From Trichomonas vaginalis G3 (lineage: Eukaryota; Parabasalia; Trichomonadida; Trichomonadidae): 64,000 nt of DNA. The notes beneath the pieces are model-generated. The model had not been told where the DNA came from. It worked only from the letters and a program-made list of their open reading frames with translations, and did no database searches. Location of the stretch: contig NW_026529273.1 of assembly GCF_026262505.1 (NCBI RefSeq), positions 124,001 to 188,000 on the forward strand, written 5' to 3'. Made by a program: the position numbers and the translations under genes. This document shows positions 61,344 to 64,000 of the stretch, one piece after another (the stretch's first letter is position 1; each line of letters opens with the position of its first letter).

Positions 61344-61724
61344 ATGAAACCGATTTTAAAAATAAATGAAACAAAGGAGGAAGAAATAAATGAAAGTGAA
61401 AATGTTCAACAAAAAATAAATGTTGTTAAACCAATTACTGAAATAAAAATTTTTTCATCTGTTGAAGAATTTAATGACTATTATGCTAATAATAAAAAAT
61501 TATTTGAAGAATTGACAACATGTAAATTGAATAAAATGTTTAAAGTTGATGGATTCAAAATTTCAAAAATAAAAGGAGTGGTTAGTTTGAAATCTATTCC
61601 TCAATCAAGAATCACCTCATTAATGAAAATAGATGATTTAACAAAAAGAATAGAAATTATTGAAGAGCGAATGAATCAAATAATTGATTTCATAAATCAT
61701 GACTCGTTGAGCCCGGGTCCTTAA
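61344..61724 (+). CDS. Small helical Polinton protein, 126 residues
   Basis: An acidic N-terminus (KEEEINESENVQQ), then FSSVEEFNDYYANNKKLFEEL and KIKGVVSLKSIPQSRITSL, and a C-terminal coiled-coil-like helix. It ends SLSPGP, with that tail next to double-hairpin unit 4. The conserved core resembles a small helix-bundle DNA-binding protein, but this is unproven. Confidence 0.7.
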   Translation: MKPILKINETKEEEINESENVQQKINVVKPITEIKIFSSVEEFNDYYANNKKLFEELTTCKLNKMFKVDGFKISKIKGVVSLKSIPQSRITSLMKIDDLTKRIEIIEERMNQIIDFINHDSLSPGP

Positions 61725-61731
61725 AGCCCAA

Positions 61732-61759
61732 GGCACAAAGTGCCCAGGACTTAAAGTCC
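61732..61759. repeat. Double-hairpin unit 4, copy B
   Basis: Same sequence as 40342-40369 in copy A, at the same convergent gene junction. Confidence 0.9.
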
Positions 61760-62230
61760 ATCACTGAGTTCAAGGTTATATTCATCAAATATTTCATTAT
61801 TAAATGCAACTTCTGCTAGTTTATTTATTTTTTCAATACGATCATTTGAAAGTCTATCGTTTAATTTTTTCTGAAGTTTTTCATTTTCTAGTTCTGAAAC
61901 TTTATTTGGATGATATTTAAACCCGTTAAATTCTTTTTCCTCAGTTTTGATCATTAATTTACAAAGAACTTTTGTGGTTAGAATTCGTTTAAACCATTTA
62001 TCATTAATATTTGTTATAAATTCAATATCTGGAATTAATTCCCAAATTTTTGCATTTTCAATTAATTTATTATCAAATGCAAAAGCAATAGGTTTAATAT
62101 TAAACTTACCTTTATAATATATACTTTCTACATAATCATCGAAATAAACATCTACTTGTTTAACATTTTCAAGAATTGGTGAAAGAACATCCATTAATTG
62201 ATTGACGGTTACGAATCTTGATCCACTCAT
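61751..62230 (-). CDS. Unknown Polinton protein, 159 residues, copy B
   Basis: Nearly identical to 40361-40846 of copy A (MSGSRFVTVNQLMDVLSP...). Open; first codons reach into the TIR. Confidence 0.75.
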   Translation of the reverse strand: MSGSRFVTVNQLMDVLSPILENVKQVDVYFDDYVESIYYKGKFNIKPIAFAFDNKLIENAKIWELIPDIEFITNINDKWFKRILTTKVLCKLMIKTEEKEFNGFKYHPNKVSELENEKLQKKLNDRLSNDRIEKINKLAEVAFNNEIFDEYNLELSDGL

Positions 62231-63037
62231 TTCTTACGAATTAAAAAAATAAATTATTCAAAAAATGTAAGACATGAATTTTTAAAGTTTATTTTTCATT
62301 CATGAAAATAATTATTTCTAATTTCTTTTACTCTCTCGTACATACTAGATTTAAAGAATTCAGAACATTTCCCATAATCTCCTAAATGTTTTCTTATCCC
62401 TAACGTGTGCCAGTTATTATATGAAACCGAATAAACTTTATCTTTATCTTTACACCTTTCATCACTTCCAATATATTTATATCTCAGTTTTGATTTAGCA
62501 TTTTCATATTCATTAGCGTTTAATAATTCACAGTCTTCCTTTTTAAATAAATGTTTTATGTATTCAGGATTTAATACTCTACGTTTATATGCTCCTAACT
62601 TAGTTCTAAAGGTTTTTCTACAAAATTTAGGAATTCCATCCTCTTTAATGTCATCAATGATTTCCATTTCATTATTTTCAATTTCTTCTTCTCGTTTATG
62701 AGGTCTTTGATTATGACTCCATTGATTCCATGAAATTAAATATTCTTTATCATTATATTTATACCTCATTAGCTTATTTTGGCTTTCATATTCATTTAAT
62801 AATTCACAATCTTCCTTTTTAAATTGAAGTTTAACCCATTCAGGATTTAAATGATGTTTAATTAATCGCGGAATATCTGACATCATCTATATATATAGCT
62901 TCTTTTATAAAAGATAAAAAAATAAATTATTTTAAAATTAATGTTAATTTTTTAATGATTTATAAATTATATTTTAATGCATCGTCTATATATAGATGTA
63001 ACAAAAAAAGTCACAAAACCCGCCCACATATACTACT
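62225..63037. repeat. Polinton B right TIR
   Basis: Inverted copy of 48652-49459, about 813 bp, ending ...TATACTACT before the GACATT duplication. Confidence 0.9.
62296..62886 (-). CDS. TIR-encoded two-repeat protein, right copy of B
   Basis: 196 codons, open. Same internal duplication as the copy A versions, with a few substitutions and an altered C-terminus (RNNYFHE). Confidence 0.8.
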   Translation of the reverse strand: MMSDIPRLIKHHLNPEWVKLQFKKEDCELLNEYESQNKLMRYKYNDKEYLISWNQWSHNQRPHKREEEIENNEMEIIDDIKEDGIPKFCRKTFRTKLGAYKRRVLNPEYIKHLFKKEDCELLNANEYENAKSKLRYKYIGSDERCKDKDKVYSVSYNNWHTLGIRKHLGDYGKCSEFFKSSMYERVKEIRNNYFHE

Positions 63038-64000
63038 GACATTTACATGATGCGAAAGAAGAAGTTGGATTGTTTCTTTACTCTTATTTATTGTTGCAAA
63101 GTGAAGAATTGTTTTTCCATCTTTAGCTTTTTCATTGATATTAGCACCATGTAAGATAAGAACTTCAGCTGTTTCTTCACTATTATTAATTGCTGCGACA
63201 GAAAGAGCTGTTTTTCCATATATATCTTTTTCATTGATATTTGCATCGTGTGAGATAAGAATTTCAGCTACTTCTTTATTGTTTTTCCATGCTGCAATAT
63301 GAAGAGCAGTTTGTCCATTTTTATCTTTTTTATTGATATCAGTACCTCGTGGAAATATATTCTTCATTGCAGCAACTAAAAGTTGTGATACACTATATTC
63401 CTCTTTTCTAGGGATTTTTGCAATTCGTGAACGAAGTAACTCTATTGTTTCTCTGCAATTATTCTTTATTGCATAATCAAGAGCCGTTTTTCCATATTCA
63501 TTTGTTATATTGACATCAATACCATGTTCAAGAAGAACTTCTGCGGCATTGTAACTATTATTTATCGCTGCAAGAAGAAGAGTGTTTCTCCAAATATGTG
63601 CACCCTTTGAAATAAGATATTCAATTAATTCTTTATTATTATTAATTGCAGCATAATGAAGAGCAGTTGTTTCATCATAATCATCATTACTAATATGATA
63701 TATGTTAGCTGAATTGATAGCTGCACCAAGTGAAAGGAAATTTATGCAAAGAGATGGAATGTCAAGCATCGATGAATAAATAAGGCATTTGTGAATATCA
63801 TGAGTTTGATCGAAATAAACTAAAAGCGCTTCAAGATTATTGTATTCGCCACAACATTCTAAATCGATCTTTAAATTATTTTCATTCATCAAGAATGTAA
63901 CAAAATCAATGTTGTGTGAAATAATTGCATATTTCATGCATTTTTCATTTGGTTTTTGATATTTCAAAAATTCACTCATGATATCTTGATTTCCTCCTAA
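63038..64000 (-). pseudogene. 5' part of the host ankyrin gene split by Polinton B, partial at window edge
   Basis: The first in-frame ATG in the window is at 63979 (MSEFLKYQKPNEK), but the frame is open to the edge (GGNQDI before it) and the family normally has ~200 more N-terminal residues, so the true start lies outside. MKYAIISHNIDFVTFLMNENN and YNNLEALLVYFDQTHDIHKC match the trichomonad DUF3447-type ankyrin family. Seven ankyrin repeats (GKTALSVAAINNSEETAEVLILHGANINEK and similar) follow. Reading continues nine codons into the Polinton TIR and stops at 63011. The rest of the gene is at 48340-48651. Confidence 0.9.

Larger units (their letters stand above)
48652..63037. mobile_element. 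Polinton/Maverick copy B, 14.4 kb, broken in a dozen or more places
   Basis: The ends begin AGTAGTATATGTGGGCGGG in inverted orientation, with the exact duplication GACATT (48646-48651, 63038-63043). Same family and orientation as copy A. It has no polymerase/integrase block but has a primase-SF3 helicase gene bounded by inverted repeats, a tRNA-like stretch and a fiber with a different head. ATPase, the lytic-peptide-like pair, two small genes, the microprotein, the primase-helicase and the right TIR gene are open; others are broken. With no polymerase or integrase it would depend on other copies. The exact target duplication suggests a fairly young insertion. Confidence 0.95.

Overview
The window is an AT-rich nuclear segment from a parabasalid protist, most likely Trichomonas vaginalis or a close relative. 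The grounds are the ankyrin proteins of the 'SHGANINEKD...GKTALHYAA' type, short intron-free genes, TCA-type initiator motifs just before several start codons (TCATTAATCAAA before the ATG at 43446, TCACTTAAA before the ATG at 1256), and two Maverick/Polinton elements, a class known to be abundant in that genome. The species is inferred; no database was searched.

Layout. 1-2.7 kb: a long open reading frame that runs off the left edge, facing a second and broken gene across a 434-bp divergent promoter; both may belong to another mobile element. 3.35-3.69 kb: a 335-bp element with 45-bp perfect terminal inverted repeats (TIRs). 4.3-10.1 kb: host genes (discoidin-domain protein, coiled-coil protein, PPP phosphatase, metallophosphoesterase), with a hAT-like non-autonomous element between the second and third. 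10.1-17.7 kb: a gene desert holding GC-rich perfect hairpins, a mariner-like element, a train of five long hairpins and a second hAT-like element. 17.7-24.3 kb: host genes (ankyrin/coiled-coil protein, proline-rich protein, Sec22-like SNARE, membrane protein, ABC half-transporter).

24640-41651 is Polinton copy A (17.0 kb; target duplication ATTAAA, about 818-bp TIRs that carry a gene). It has DNA polymerase B, integrase, packaging ATPase, major capsid protein, a phage-like fiber and small genes, and is broken in several places. 41.9-47.6 kb is host again (BTB-like/ankyrin protein, four-TM protein, glycosyltransferase-like protein, ankyrin protein). 48652-63037 is Polinton copy B (14.4 kb; target duplication GACATT), inserted inside a host ankyrin gene whose two halves lie on either side. 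Copy B has no polymerase/integrase block but carries a primase-SF3 helicase gene bounded by inverted repeats with short iterons, plus a fiber with a different head. It is broken in more places than A.

The most unusual signal is a class of tiny double-hairpin units (about 27-31 bp: two 4-5-bp stems with mostly 3-nt loops and a 2-nt spacer). They are present in copy A and absent from the matching site in copy B at three places, twice as 27-bp in-frame inserts. Related GC-rich triloop hairpins are scattered through the host desert. Other points of note are fiber-head replacement between the two copies, the primase-helicase cassette with origin-like repeats, and a 54-residue gene conserved in both copies.
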